Below, one piece after another: positions 1 to 11,855 of a stretch of DNA of 64,000 bases. Numbering within the stretch: the first letter of the stretch is position 1; every line of letters starts with the position of its first letter. Below the pieces are notes generated by a model. That model had not been told where the DNA came from, ran no database searches, and was given only the letters and a program-made list of their open reading frames with translations. Source of the stretch: Ptychodera flava (lineage: Eukaryota; Hemichordata; Enteropneusta; Ptychoderidae); NCBI RefSeq assembly GCF_041260155.1, contig NW_027248277.1:25060322-25124321 (forward strand). The letters are read 5' to 3'. Made by a program: the position numbers and the translations under genes.

Positions 1-287
1 CTTGTCAGCAACCATTTTGAGCATTTTAATTGTTCATAATTGACGATGTCTGGTTCCAAATTTCAATGTTGACGATAGCAATGTGTCAGAAACGTACTTT
101 GATAGTACAAGCAAAATTATCATTAGTGGAAAGTCTTATTTGTTAAATCTGGATATCGGAGCTGATAATTTTGGAAAGCTGTCTCACGGTAATATATAGT
201 ACCTCCTTTGATAAGTAATTTCTTGCACACTGTATACCTAATATTTGACTCCTCTGTTTATTGCACTTTCAATGCGGGGACAACCAG

Positions 288-2184
288 ATTACCAAGGTCC
301 AGTTAGCAATGGTCAGCACAGCAGCACAGAACAGATACAAGACTCAGAAAGCAAAATAAATGGATATCTGAATGACATGGAAGATCATCGTTCATTAATT
401 ATTGGCGTTGGTGTATTTCTTGTCCTACTGGTAATCGTAAATGTCATAATCTATGTAGTGTGTCATCGAAGAGGAAAAATAACAGTAAATAAGAGGTTGG
501 TTTTCAGATAGTTTGTTCTTATTATTCATGTTGACAGATAGATCAGTGACTTGATGTGTAGCGCAATAAATGACATTAATTCTTACTCCAAGAATATAAA
601 AGTCATCTATATGCAACAAAATTATTGTCTTTTCATTTAACTGGTATCACCTAGATGTGTTGGTCGCCGCCTAGTTCACACAACAATATCAAGTTCACTA
701 TTTACGTCATACTCTGTATGCAGTAAAGAAATCTCACGGTGTTCATTGGAGTTAAATATCCTAATTAGCTTGTTTATAACATTTTCCTCACTAGACAACG
801 AGATGGACTGGTCTATAGACAAAGAAACGGGGTAAACATTTCCTGTTTGCTAAATTTGCTGTTCCCATAACAAAACCCATGAAATTGTCGAGTTTGCCTA
901 GCCATTTCTTATCTGTTTATTTTTTGTCTGTTATTTACTTATTCATTTACTCATTTACTTATTTTTATTTATTTACTGGGACATTAGAGTCGCATAGTCT
1001 ATTTCATCCTTTTGTTTGTATTTTTTAGGAATGTTAACTATGAGAATGCTGATGAAGCTGAAGAAAGAACTGACACTTCGGCAATGTTTGGTAAGATAAC
1101 TTAGACTTTATAAGTAAAAGTACGAGCTAAGTGAAAAGTACTCTAACATAGGATTTACTTGATATGTCGTTTTCCAGAGCTATTACTTCATTGATGCAGA
1201 ATCACATAGGAGCATATTAAACGTAAAACACATCGAATACTCTGTATATGAATTGGTTTCAAACATTAAGGCGGTCTTCAGAAAATGGTTTTCAGGTTTT
1301 CTATATAAACAACCTAACCCTAACCCTAAATTTGTCGGTGTCATTTTGGTAACAGAATGGTCAGAAGTTTATCAGGCTTTACCACGGCAGCGTAAAATAG
1401 TTTCGTAAAAATCACAATGTATGCACTCCAACAATAGCATCATGTCCGCCTGCCAGTATGAGTCTGCTAATATGCTTTGAGTTTGCCCAAATATATATTG
1501 GGCGGTGCTTCAATTGCAACACACATAATGCTACTCTGAACCGATGAATAACCTTGCTTTCTTTGTTACTAAATGATTGTTTATTTTTTTCTAGGCTCTC
1601 CAAGTGACTCTGAGATGGCTGATGTAGGATTAAGGGTGACTACTGATAAAACAAATAAGAGATGTCAAACAAACTTGAAGAATTTTGATGATGAAAGTAA
1701 CGGAGATGAGGGCAACAGAAATAGACATGCTCCAGAATATGCACAGGTTTACAAGACAAGAAAGAAGAAAAAGAAGACAATTCTTCCTCTATACTCCGAC
1801 GTAACTGGAAATGGTGAGACTTCGACTAATCAATCCCACAATGCACCTGGAGAGGATTCTCATTACTACACACTCGAGGAAGTTGAGGACAACGAAACAC
1901 GCTTTACAAGGGCGCAAGGATTATCGGGAGTAATGCATAATAGTAAAGCGGTTTCAGGTGGTGATGAATGGGCAGATGAGGAGGCAGATTACAATGTTGT
2001 CGATAGGACTGGGAAATCGTATAAATTCCCATTCGGTGATAGTGAGCCTGTTAATTATGAGAAAATCGAAATGGGAAAGGAGGATGTTCCTACCTATGAG
2101 GACACGCATTACAACACGTTGAACTTTGGTCCCCAACGGCTTGCTTCCAGCAAAGTATCACACTATATCTCTCAAGAACATTAG
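288..2184 (+). CDS. Receptor A: CED-1/Draper/MEGF10-like EGF-repeat receptor, 3' part only
   Basis: Only the last three coding exons are in the window: 288-495 (membrane exon, entered in phase 1), 1029-1090 and 1595-2184 (tail to the TAG stop). Phases join exactly (1, 2, 1). The first exon encodes a short acidic stalk, a membrane helix (LIIGVGVFLVLLVIVNVIIY) and a basic stop-transfer CHRRGK. The second encodes the NYENA motif. The last encodes a tail with tyrosines in EYAQV, PLYSDV, HYYTLEEV, DYNVV, NYEKI, TYED and HYNTL, plus HYIS near an extended C-terminus that receptor B lacks. The EGF ectodomain exons must lie upstream of the window. Family members act at the plasma membrane in engulfment; ligand and role here are inferred. 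Receptor B is its close duplicate. Confidence 0.8.
795..831 (+). other. Candidate 37-nt cassette exon of receptor A
   Basis: The 37-nt segment has an AG acceptor after a pyrimidine-rich stretch (TTTTCCTCACTAG) and a GTAAAC donor. Joined after AAGAG of the membrane exon it reads QRDGLVYRQRNG. Its length is not a multiple of three, so the next exon would be read out of frame and stop within three codons. Skipping it joins the membrane exon to NYENA in frame. It is identical to 50308-50344 in receptor B. No counterpart was seen in receptor C. Use of this exon is inference. Confidence 0.4.
1312..1329. repeat. Short interstitial telomeric repeat
   Basis: Three near-perfect CCCTAA units sit inside the last intron of receptor A, within an extra segment of about 30 bp (1306-1336) that is missing at the matching place in copy 2 (about 50815). 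TTAGGG is the usual animal telomere repeat. A small insertion like this is typical of break repair or telomerase-primed filler. Confidence 0.65.
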
Positions 2185-2729
2185 TTTCTGTACAATGGAA
2201 TTCCGGTACATGTCTACTTGTGTAAAGATTTGTCAAAAGCGGATATCTTTTTCCACCAATACATATATATACCATTGGAGTCACAGGGACAAAATGTGCA
2301 GAAAAAAAGCGATTAGATAATTCTCAGGATAACTCATAGATTTTGAACATAGGTCATCTATGTTTAGAGGTTAACTACTGCCAGTAATCCATGATTTGGC
2401 TCTTTGATCCTCTGTGCATCCTATGGAACAGTTTCTATATCCTATAATAGTAATTATATGAGATATTGTACAGATGGATATGAACATTGTCACATGTGGA
2501 TCAAATCATCTTGTAGAAAACCTTTTCAATTCTAAACTTTGATATTTGTACTCCCATGACAATCACAGATGTTGCTCAGTGTTGATATTCCATATGCGTT
2601 CTTCTCTCTGTTATAAATATCTTGGTAGTCCTATTAAACAGTTTTTTTGTCCTTTGACAGTAATGCATGGTTTCCATAGGCTTTTAGCATAATCATATAG
2701 GGATTCTATTATCTTTAGGAATTTGTACA

Positions 2730-2821
2730 AAAATAGATCCCAAAGTAACTAAACTGCATTCAGGATTGACATTTTAAAATGTCAAACCTGAATGCAGTTT
2801 AGTAATTGTGGGATCTATTTT
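2730..2821. repeat. Near-perfect 92-bp palindrome downstream of receptor A
   Basis: Two arms of about 45 nt, from ATAGATCCCA to TGGGATCTAT, meet at ATTTTAAAAT. The same palindrome is present in copy 2 at 52217-52305, so it predates the duplication. It lies about 550 nt past the receptor stop and may be transcribed as part of the 3' UTR. It could be a small palindromic MITE or a structured RNA element. Confidence 0.7.
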
Positions 2822-3536
2822 ATCCATATAATTATATGGGCTGAAAAGCTATGTACAGTTAACACTTAATCTATTTTAAAGCCATGCAACCTTGCAATGT
2901 AAAGATATATACTTGGACCAAGTTAAACATCAAAATTACTAGTCAATAGTGTAGAAAAGGCATGTCTTTGTCACCCAAAAGGCAACAAGTATTTTCTTTT
3001 ACATGAAGTTGCTTTTGATAAACATGTTTATGTTATTGTGAAAGTAGGATTGTTGAGTGTTGTTAATAAACCACTCAGCTGAACGCCTCGATAGCAATAT
3101 GCTTATTGCTACATTCTACGTGTTTGGTCATCACTCCTCATCAAGTTTTCATTTTCACTTCCTCGATATTACGTCATTCAAGCAATATATGTTAGCTTAC
3201 ACAGGACTGGCAAACAATGGATTTAGATTTGTTCACTTCTGCATTTGACGAACACTCTTCAATGAAATATTCAGTTTGCTATGGTTTAACATTGACAGTA
3301 CCAAATGAAGAGAAATGATATTTGTAAAGTAATAACAGTGGATAGTTTAACTAATGTCGTTTTTTATTGGTAAATGTTAGTTTGTCTTTTCGACCCTCTA
3401 TATATTTCCTTTGACGTTTTTGGCTCTTGGTGCTTGAGATAATCAAACTTGTTTTTTCAGTAATGTCTTTCTGCAATGCTTAATTTTTACATTACCGGTA
3501 TGTTATTAAAATGCATCTTTTTGAATCAATGTTCAA

Positions 3537-3542
3537 AATAAA
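3537..3542 (+). terminator. Candidate poly(A) signal AATAAA for receptor A
   Basis: AATAAA lies about 1.35 kb after the stop codon and is conserved at 53022 in copy 2. An ATTAAA near 2633 is an alternative. No transcript evidence is available. Confidence 0.3.
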
Positions 3543-5964
3543 GCCATCACAAGTGTGAATAAACAACATGTATATTTATACAGGATCGTGTAACGTTTTT
3601 CAAGAAGAAAATGTATTAAACATTCTACCTTCCTTGTTTATTATATTTGTTAACGCTTTCACAAAAAAAGTTTTTTTTTTCCGATTCCGTTGTTTTCTGT
3701 GTTAAAATTTGACCTCTGCATGTGGAAAAGGGAGGAAAGATTTTCTAGCATCTGTAGGGAGATCTGTAAGTCTACCTGAACTAGCGTGAAATAAATATTA
3801 ATTTGAAAAGGTCACAGGTGTATTGTTGGTATGGTAGATACAATACAAGTCTGTTTCATTGTCTTTATTGAATGTTACGCACTTATTTTTAAATGGAATT
3901 TACAAAAAATGAATGTTTTTTTCGTTGTGACTACATTGTCACAATTGCTTGCTGCGGAAATAAAATATGAATGTAGAATAAGGAATGATTTGAGCATTCT
4001 ACTTCAAAACACTCCACTCCGTCATGCCCCTCATTACAGAGTCGTGTAGTGTCGGCAGTAGGGAAACTCTACATGCTGTCTAAATTGAGGTTTTGCCTAC
4101 ATTGTCGGGTGTAACAATTGGCGAATGGTTATAATCTGTAACAAGTAAGTTATTTGTCGGAAAGTTGAAAGATTGTCTGGAAAGAGCTCAGATGAAGTGG
4201 CAACAAAACCGTACACCCCAAAACATCCCATTGACTGTCAAGAGTTTATCATTTGCAAGTTTATGTGTGCGGATCTGTTGATGTTCTTTGATTTCGTCTG
4301 ACCTTTTTCAAGACAATATTGCAAATTTCGCAGAGTCGATTTCTTTTATTATTGACTTATGACCCAGGTTGGCTTGTGTTTCTCAGTACTTATGCGAGTA
4401 ATATGTCCGAAAGTGTTTCAGTCTGTCGATATATACTCAGTCCTTCAGGGACTGTGTTATAAATATACCAGTTCGCATTTATAAACTCGCACTCAATGTT
4501 GAGATATCTCCGACTATTTCGTATGGTAAAGTGATTTTTCTATTCCTTCAATGCTTTACATCAGGCAATCAAAACATGGGTTGCTTAACGCCTGTGGACT
4601 TATACAGTTTATACCACTCATGGTCACGTGACACATTGTTCTTACCGTACGTTATTATAGCAACACCAATTGTTCTTATGCAAATAGGCAAACCGTTACG
4701 GTTCATTGATATAAAAATTAGTAAACCGTACAGTTATTGAACAGACTACAAACGTAATATTTCTTTCTTTTTGTATCAATGCACGCGTAAGGGTTTACTT
4801 ACCTAGATACGAACGAAAATCAAACATCTGGCAGATTGTACACGTGGGAACTTTTGATGATCCAGAAAAATTACATTTCAATGACAACTCATCATCGTGT
4901 TTATCTTAAGTGGAAATATGGCCTGATGAACTTTTATGCGAGGTTGCGAAACGTAGCGGTATCTATTGAGCTACAGTGAGACAGTAACTCTTCAACGTTT
5001 ACATCAACCTTTGTAACAGGTTGTGGGGCCTGTAAAGTGTTAGACAGATTGTTGATCTGGAAATTGCTGATATGCTAGTACGTGCGGAATCCTTCGTCAG
5101 GACGATGGCCAGTGCATTCGTTAATTAGTTTTTTATCGAATCCCTTATTCATACAAAGAAGTTGCTGCTGCAACCTGAATTTAATGAAAATAATATTGAA
5201 AAATATTGCCGTCAAAAAGGAATGGCATTTTAGGGAAATGTAATAAAATCCATCACTTCAAATTCCGTTCAAATGTTAAAACCCAGCGAGTGGGGTAGAC
5301 CCACTGCGTCGAGTGTTTCAAAGATTATCATGTCACATTAAACTGGCCTTTAAAAACCACGATTGAAGAAATAATAATGGTAACAGTTATGCCGGAAAAA
5401 TGTAAGAAAATAATTGAAACTAACCTGCCAGAATGGCCTGTATGATATCCCGATACTCCACATATTCACAAATGTGGTAGGATCTTGAATATTTTGCTGC
5501 TTTTTAACTTCAGTTATGTTAAGTTTCTGGCTTCCGATCCGACCCCGTGCATATAGCACAGACACGCCTGACCTGGTGTACTTGTATGTATTTTGACGTA
5601 CTCGAGATTCTTGTATTTCAGTCAATTGTGCACTGTTCATGGGAGCAGGAAATCTATCACGTTCATGTTTTGCGTTAGTTTGAAAATCTTGCTGTCATCT
5701 AGTAGTATAGCTGCAAAATTGTAGCGCTAAGGCGAGGCATTAAGTGAGTTTTGGTTTTTTCGACCTCGCTCACAAGTAGCGCTACAATGCCAATGGCCCT
5801 GTAGAGTTCAAAATAAGCGCGTCGCACAGGTCGCGGCGTGTTAATGTGAAATCGTACATATATATTGCATTTGGTCGTGCCGATTTTTCACTGCCGAAGA
5901 CTAAACACTATACTACACCAACTTTGTCGTTGATCGCGTTCCGAAAAACAGGAGCGTGTTTCTG

Positions 5965-6001
5965 GGAGCCGCCATTACCGGAAGATGGTAATGGCGGCTC
6001 C
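5965..6001. repeat. Perfect 15-bp-stem hairpin
   Basis: GGAGCCGCCATTACC pairs exactly with GGTAATGGCGGCTCC across a 7-nt loop. It lies in a segment of copy 1 (about 5920-6100) that is replaced in copy 2 by an (AC)n(TA)n microsatellite. Confidence 0.7.
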
Positions 6002-6895
6002 AAGAAATTATATTTCTATATTAGAAATGTATAATTTTATTTTATTTTTCGCCGTTGAGTTTACTCAGGGATTGTGGCCATTTTGAATGTATATATATTC
6101 AACGATCTGTTACACTAGAATCAAGATTTACACGGTGACCCATGATTTTTTATTCGTCATTTTGAAGGATTCCTTGAAGAGAGTTTGAGCATAAGTTTAT
6201 ATATTTCACCTTCGAGTCCCATATTACCTCATTGGTACTATAATCAGTATTTATAGAAATATTTTGGTCTTTCATCAAGCCCATGTAACTTAAGAGATCT
6301 GATGTGATCTTTCATTCATGCTGGTTTTACATCCTCAAAGTTTTATATCATAGGCTCGCATATCGTCTCTGTTGACGATTTTATAGTGGCAGATTTTATT
6401 TTTCAAACCAGTATGTTGTATTCAACATTGCATTTTTTAATTATTTCTCGGGCAATTGAAGTTTCCCTGTGACGTGTTCTGAAAAAAAGCGATATTACAC
6501 ATAACTGTCAGTTTTCCTAAACCCGTATTTGCGAGTTGTCTCTTTTTGTAGATAGCCAATTTATTTATCGTCTTATTCATCGATAAACGTACACGTAGGA
6601 TGACTGTGAATTTGTAATTACGAGTGCACTGTAAGTAAACAGCAATGGTGTTCAAGTGACAGTCAATTCCAGTTCTGTTCGTTAACTTGCATTTTGTGAC
6701 TGGATGCCTGACGACGTGAATTCAAATGTGATAAATGTGATAGAAGATTTATTAGGTTGCCAGTGTTTCTTTATATTTATGAAACTAAGATAACTTAAAT
6801 ATGGTTTAAACTGTGAGCACTTCTCCTGTGCTGTATTGTCAAAGTAGATAAGTGTTTGTTTAATGTTTGTCGTACAAGTGACATGCACTGTGTCA

Positions 6896-6950
6896 ATGGC
6901 TGCCTATGGCAATGCTATAGATTATTGCAAAGTGGACGCTAAAAAGAAAG
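6896..6950 (+). CDS. Candidate first coding exon of an unidentified gene
   Basis: An ATG opens 18 codons (MAAYGNAIDYCKVDAKKK) and ends at an AAAG/GTACAA donor in phase 1. Copy 2 has the same exon at 56760-56817 with one extra in-frame codon, several substitutions, and the same start and donor. Frame-preserving change on this scale suggests coding sequence. No later exon was found, and no function is assigned. Confidence 0.35.
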
Positions 6951-7802
6951 GTACAACATTTCAGATTTGTCATTTTTTATTTGTTGGATCTATCACCTTT
7001 TTACGTTTTTGTTAACTGATTCTCCGTGTACTTGACATTATGATATTGAAACGATAAATGAAATGTTAAGAAATTTTTAGCTGTACTTATTCTTGTGTGG
7101 TCTGCATTCTCAAATGTGTGAATGGATCCGAGTGCCAAGTATCTAACATTAAAACATTCAGGACTCTCTTTTGCTAAAAAATCGTCAAAGTGTTGCTCAG
7201 TTGTTGGCCATCAAAGTTCCTAGCCAGAAAATGCTACATACAAACTATTCTTATACGGTCATCCAACAAGGGATAAGCTGATTATCCTTACTGAAGACAA
7301 GTTTAAATTATTCTTCTTGCCAGAGAAAGTCAAATTTTTGATTTCCATGTAACTGTGTTTATATCATTCACAGAATACACTGATATTATTGTTAATATGT
7401 TTTTATTCACCATACGTTTCTAAATGGTTGTTTTGAACATTATATATGGAAAAACATCGTGCGTCTTCCATATTTCAAAACACCCTAACAAGTGAAGTAT
7501 TTGGAATGAGATCGAAAGCGGAATATGTCACTTGTCAAAATTCCGTGTCTATCCGGCTTTGACTTATAACAGTGATTCGTATTATGTATCACTTCATACA
7601 ATATTAGACAATTTTGGGACCAATCCTGACGGGTGTAGCATGCTAGCAGGGTACGCTTACCCATTCCGGACACCTGGTATCACCACTAAATATCAGTGGT
7701 TCAGGATGGTCCTACTTAAATTTGTAAATCTCAAATGTCCCATGGACCTGGTAATGTATTACCTTAAATGAAAATGATTATTGGACAGTTTAATGTCATA
7801 TT

Positions 7803-8881
7803 TAGACTTGGTTCAAGTCGGTGAATTAAAAAAAAATAAAATCATTTATAATAGTTTCTCTTGTGTCTCTCCTATTTCGTACAAACCTATCCGGAATTTG
7901 GCAGCTCACGCCAGGTTTTCCAAGCTATTGAATGCGTCGAGTTTGAGTCTGCGCAGTAGTGAGTTAGTTTCTGCCGGATTCACCGACTTGGACTTCTTGC
8001 AAGTACAGGCGGTGAGACGGACTGTGTACACAGTGACGTAGAGCAAATACAAAATGATTGACAGCCCCGCCGTTATTCTGGCCAATAAGAAGAACGCATG
8101 CTCTGCATGCATTCAAAAGTTTGTTGTCATCTCAGTGCAAAGCTAGACATCGAGTACGTTTTATATCTGGGCGAATAATGGCATCAAGTTCGTACATCAA
8201 CTGCGTTTTACAACTGATCGGTCGACCATCGCTAATCATGCGAGATTACCAAAGAAAGCTTGTTGAGAGTTACATTGAGGGAAAAGATGTGTTCGTCTGC
8301 GCACCAACCGGCAGCGGAAAATCACTGACATACGAAGTCGCCCCACATTGTTTTGATTTCCATCGCTTTGGGCACGTAAGAGAACAGGCTACAACTGTAA
8401 GGACGGTGTCTTTTTTCATCCTTGAATAACCGGCAACGATTTTCGCATTTTGCAACATGGGCCCCACACACAACACAGATATTTTCACGCGTTTTCGGTG
8501 ATACAACAGAGGTCGTGCTGACTTTTGTGGGAGTGATCGCACTCGACATTTTGTCAACAACGCCATGTGAGTTTTATGCACGTCTCGTTTGGGTCAATTG
8601 GTAACTCCTCCCAATGTGTAAAATTTAGTGATGTCATCTTATGAATAATATATGAGTAAAGAAAACGTCATCTCATGAATAATTTATATCAACGCAGATC
8701 GTGCAAGAAAGCCAAGTCTGTGATTCCGGGTGAAACTCCGCTGCACAGCGTTCACTCCACTTATCGCGTTCACCCTACTCATCGCGTCCACTCACGCGCG
8801 CGTTTCACATGAAAGCAGAATACAAATCATTGCGTTCACTCCACTCAAACATTCACAAATCACAGACTTGAACCAAGTCTA
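7803..8881. mobile_element. Non-autonomous Mutator-like DNA transposon carrying a helicase gene fragment
   Basis: The 1079-bp element has terminal inverted repeats starting TAGACTTGGTTCAAGTC (24 bp counting mismatches). A perfect 9-bp direct repeat, TGTCATATT, flanks it at 7794-7802 and 8882-8890. Nine-base target duplications are usual for Mutator-like elements and possible for Merlin. A second, inner inverted repeat lies near 7974-8004 and 8700-8720. The interior carries a RecQ-like helicase first exon (8178-8375) and no transposase. Copy 2 lacks the element, so it inserted into copy 1 after the duplication or was lost from copy 2. Confidence 0.75.
8178..8375 (+). pseudogene. Captured first exon of a RecQ-family DNA helicase
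   Basis: From ATG in the context AATAATGG, 66 codons read without a stop and end exactly at CAC/GTAAGA, a good splice donor in phase 0. The protein has the N-terminal helicase layout: MRDYQRKLVESYIEGKDVFV, then Walker A APTGSGKS at about residues 43-50, then LTYEVAPHCFD. RecQ helicases normally run several hundred residues, and nothing after motif I is present. The exon lies wholly inside a 1.1-kb transposon, so it is best read as a captured fragment, perhaps with its promoter. It may still be transcribed. Confidence 0.7.
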
Positions 8882-9150
8882 TGTCATATTGTGTACATGT
8901 ACATAAAGTGATAGACACGGAATTGGTCACGTTATAGACATGGACTGTGTCGCATGACTCATTGAGAACTTATCCGTTAATCCTCTTTGGGCTAATATTT
9001 CCTTTATAAAGGCAACAGAAAGAAATTTTTAAAATTAAAAAAAATATTTCTTGTTATATAAAATGAAAATATTGATATATTATTCTGAAATGGGAAATAT
9101 TCAATATATATTTGTAAAGTCACTGGACAAAATGCTTGTATATTATAAAA

Positions 9151-9302
9151 ATAACGGGCGACGCGCTGACCATAAACGTTTATTTGTGGGCAAGGGCGAG
9201 AGGAAAGCCAAAAATTAACGGGCGAGGCTTGCCGAGACCGTTAATTTGGCTTTCCTCGAGCCCGCCCACAAATAACGTAATGGTCAAAGCGGAGTCTGTT
9301 AT
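9151..9302. repeat. Foldback palindrome about 150 bp long
   Basis: Arms of roughly 70 nt running from ATAACGGGCG to the complementary CTGTTAT end pair through TTTGTGGGC, GAAAGCC and AATTAACGG. It sits near the left edge of the 2.9-kb stretch (9122-12013) found only in copy 1. It looks like the hairpin end of a small transposon. Confidence 0.65.
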
Positions 9303-9749
9303 TTCCATTATATTATCAGCGAACACAAGAAAACCGTTCAAAATTTCCGAAAATTTCAGAGAGCGAACGACAACTGGGCCCCGAAACTGTGCAATACCGA
9401 CGTACTGTCACGCGCGCTGTAAAAAATTGGCAAATCCGGAGATGTTTTCAGAAAAAGTATCTCAACTTGACCTACAAGTGCTCCATTTTATTTTGTGATT
9501 GATTATGATTGACTTTTGAGCTGTAAAGTTACGATACTTTGAGTTGTTAATCTTAATATTCATATTCACGGGCCTGTAAACAAACCATTACTGTGTATTG
9601 TGGTCAGTCACATGGTTCAGCTCGACCAAACAAAATGCGACAGACAGGGCATGGTAATATAATGACTTACATGGAACACAATATAATTTGCCATACGTAA
9701 AATATATATTTGTATATTGAACATTTTAATACGTTGATATGCGTAGCTT

Positions 9750-11855
9750 ATATAGGCCCGGGCTAGAGGGGGTCTACGCGCACCCCCCCCCCATCCCACA
9801 GGATAACAAACCTGTATTTTTCAGAATCATTGGGATCCCTAGAATGCGAAATGAATTTTAACAGAAAACATATAGGGATGCAATGGCTGTTACAGTCATG
9901 TTTTAAAGGGTACCGCAAATCACGATTTTGCAATCCACATGCATTTGTGTCAAATCTGTCTTCTTGTAAGTCATCTGCTGAGCTTACTTTTTAATATAAC
10001 CTCACTTTTTGATATCATTAGAAAGGCAATATCATTTTCTTGAAGATGACATATTGTACTATGCAATATTTTCTACAGTTATGTGAAGGATGACCAAAAC
10101 TTACCCAATACCCCAAATTTAACATCGCAAATTACAGTAAATCTCAAATTCTACTTAATATTTAGCTAGATATAATACAATATGCAATACTTTGTATCAA
10201 ATCTGTTTTATTTGGTACAAGAACATGTAAGAAATATGAAATAGACTTTTAACAGGAAAAATATTGGGACTCTACAGCTGTAACAGTCATATTTTGAAGG
10301 GTACTGCAAAATCACAGTGTTGCCAACTTGCATGCATTTTTGTTAAACCCGTCACCTGCTGAGCTTGTTTTTGAATATAACCTAACTTGTTAGGTATCAT
10401 CAGAAAGATGATTTACTAATCTTTAAAAAACATATTGTAACATGCAATATTTTGTATAGTTTTCATGAAATATGACCAAAACATTCCCCATACCCCAAAG
10501 TTTACATAGAAAATTGCAATCATAGCTAAAATCAAATTCTACCAATTCTTTAACTAGACATATAAAATCTGGCTTTTATGGTATGAAATCTATTTCATTC
10601 GGTAATGGGTCATGTCAAAAAAATAAATAGACTTTAAAAAAAAAATACTGGAATTCTGTTGTTGTAACAGTGAGATTTTGAAAAGTACGTCAACTCTCAG
10701 TATTACTAACTCGCATGCATTTTTGTTGAATCTGTCTTCTTTAAGTCATCTGCTGAGCTTGTTATTGAATATAATGTTAGTTGTTAGGTATCATTAAAAA
10801 GGTAATTTATTAGTCTTAAAAATGACACATTGTAACATGCAATATCTTATATATATATAGTTTTTATTAAATATGACCAAAACGTACCCCATACCCAAAA
10901 GTTAACATCAAAAACTACTGTCACAGCTAATGTCAAATTCTACCAATTTTGTAGGTGACATAAAAAATTGGGCAATGTTTTGTATTAAATCTGTTTTATT
11001 TTGTACTGGGTCATATCAAAAATATGAAGTGGGCTTTTTACGAAAAAAATATTCGAATTGTATAGCTGTAACAGTCGTAATCTGATGGGTATCGTAAAAT
11101 CTCAGTATTCCTGACTCGCATGCGTTTTGTTAAATATGTTTTCTTATAAGTCATCTGCTGAGCTTGTTATAAAATATCACATGGCTTTTCAGGTATTATT
11201 AGAAAGGTAATATACTATTGTTATATGCAATATCGTCTTTAGGTTTCATGAAATATGACCAAAACGTACCCCATACCCCAAAGTTTACATTGAACATTAC
11301 TGTCATAGCTAATTCGAATTCTACAAATTTTTCACCTAGACATAAAGAATTGGGCAATTTTTTGTATGAAATCTGTCTTATGAATCTGTTCCAATAAAAC
11401 AGATTTCATACAAAGCATTGCATTTTTTATGCCCAGCTAAAAATTGTTAGAATTTAAGATTTACTGTAATTTGCAATGTTAAACTTTTGGGTATTGGGTA
11501 AGTTTTGGTCATATTTCACAAAAAAACTGTAGAAAATATTGCATAGTACAATATGTCACCTAAATAAAAATGAAATTGCCTTTCTGATGATATCAAACAA
11601 GTGAGGTTATATTAAATAATAAGCTCAGCAGATGACTTACAAGAAGACAGATTTGATGAAAATGCATGTGGGTTGCAGAATCGTGATTTTGCGGTACCCT
11701 TTAAAACATGACCATAACAACTATTGCATCCCCATATTTTTCTGTTTAAATTCCATTTGGTATTCTAGGGATCCCAAGCGTTCTGAAAATACGGGTTTGT
11801 TATTCTGTGGGGGTGCATGTAGACCCCCTCTGTCCCACGGACTAATATCTATGCA
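9750..11855. mobile_element. Foldback-type element with long inverted repeats and internal tandem units
   Basis: Inverted arms of about 440 bp (9750-10210 and 11395-11855) both begin near AGAGGGGGTCTAC and hold the same run of landmarks: GGGATCCCTAGAAT, TTAAAGGGTACCGCAAA, GTCATCTGCTGAGCTT. The left arm is the first of four direct units spaced about 380-405 bp, marked by CTGCTGAGCTT at about 9975, 10350, 10750 and 11150. The fifth unit is the inverted right arm. No transposase ORF is visible. Long arms made of tandem units recall foldback and Galileo-like elements; the superfamily is not established. It is absent from copy 2. Confidence 0.7.

Noticed and set aside
5420-5640. Minus-strand ORF of about 70-96 codons in copy 1, partly matched in copy 2
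   Set aside because: The duplicate breaks the frame, and substitutions are mostly replacement changes, so it does not look constrained.
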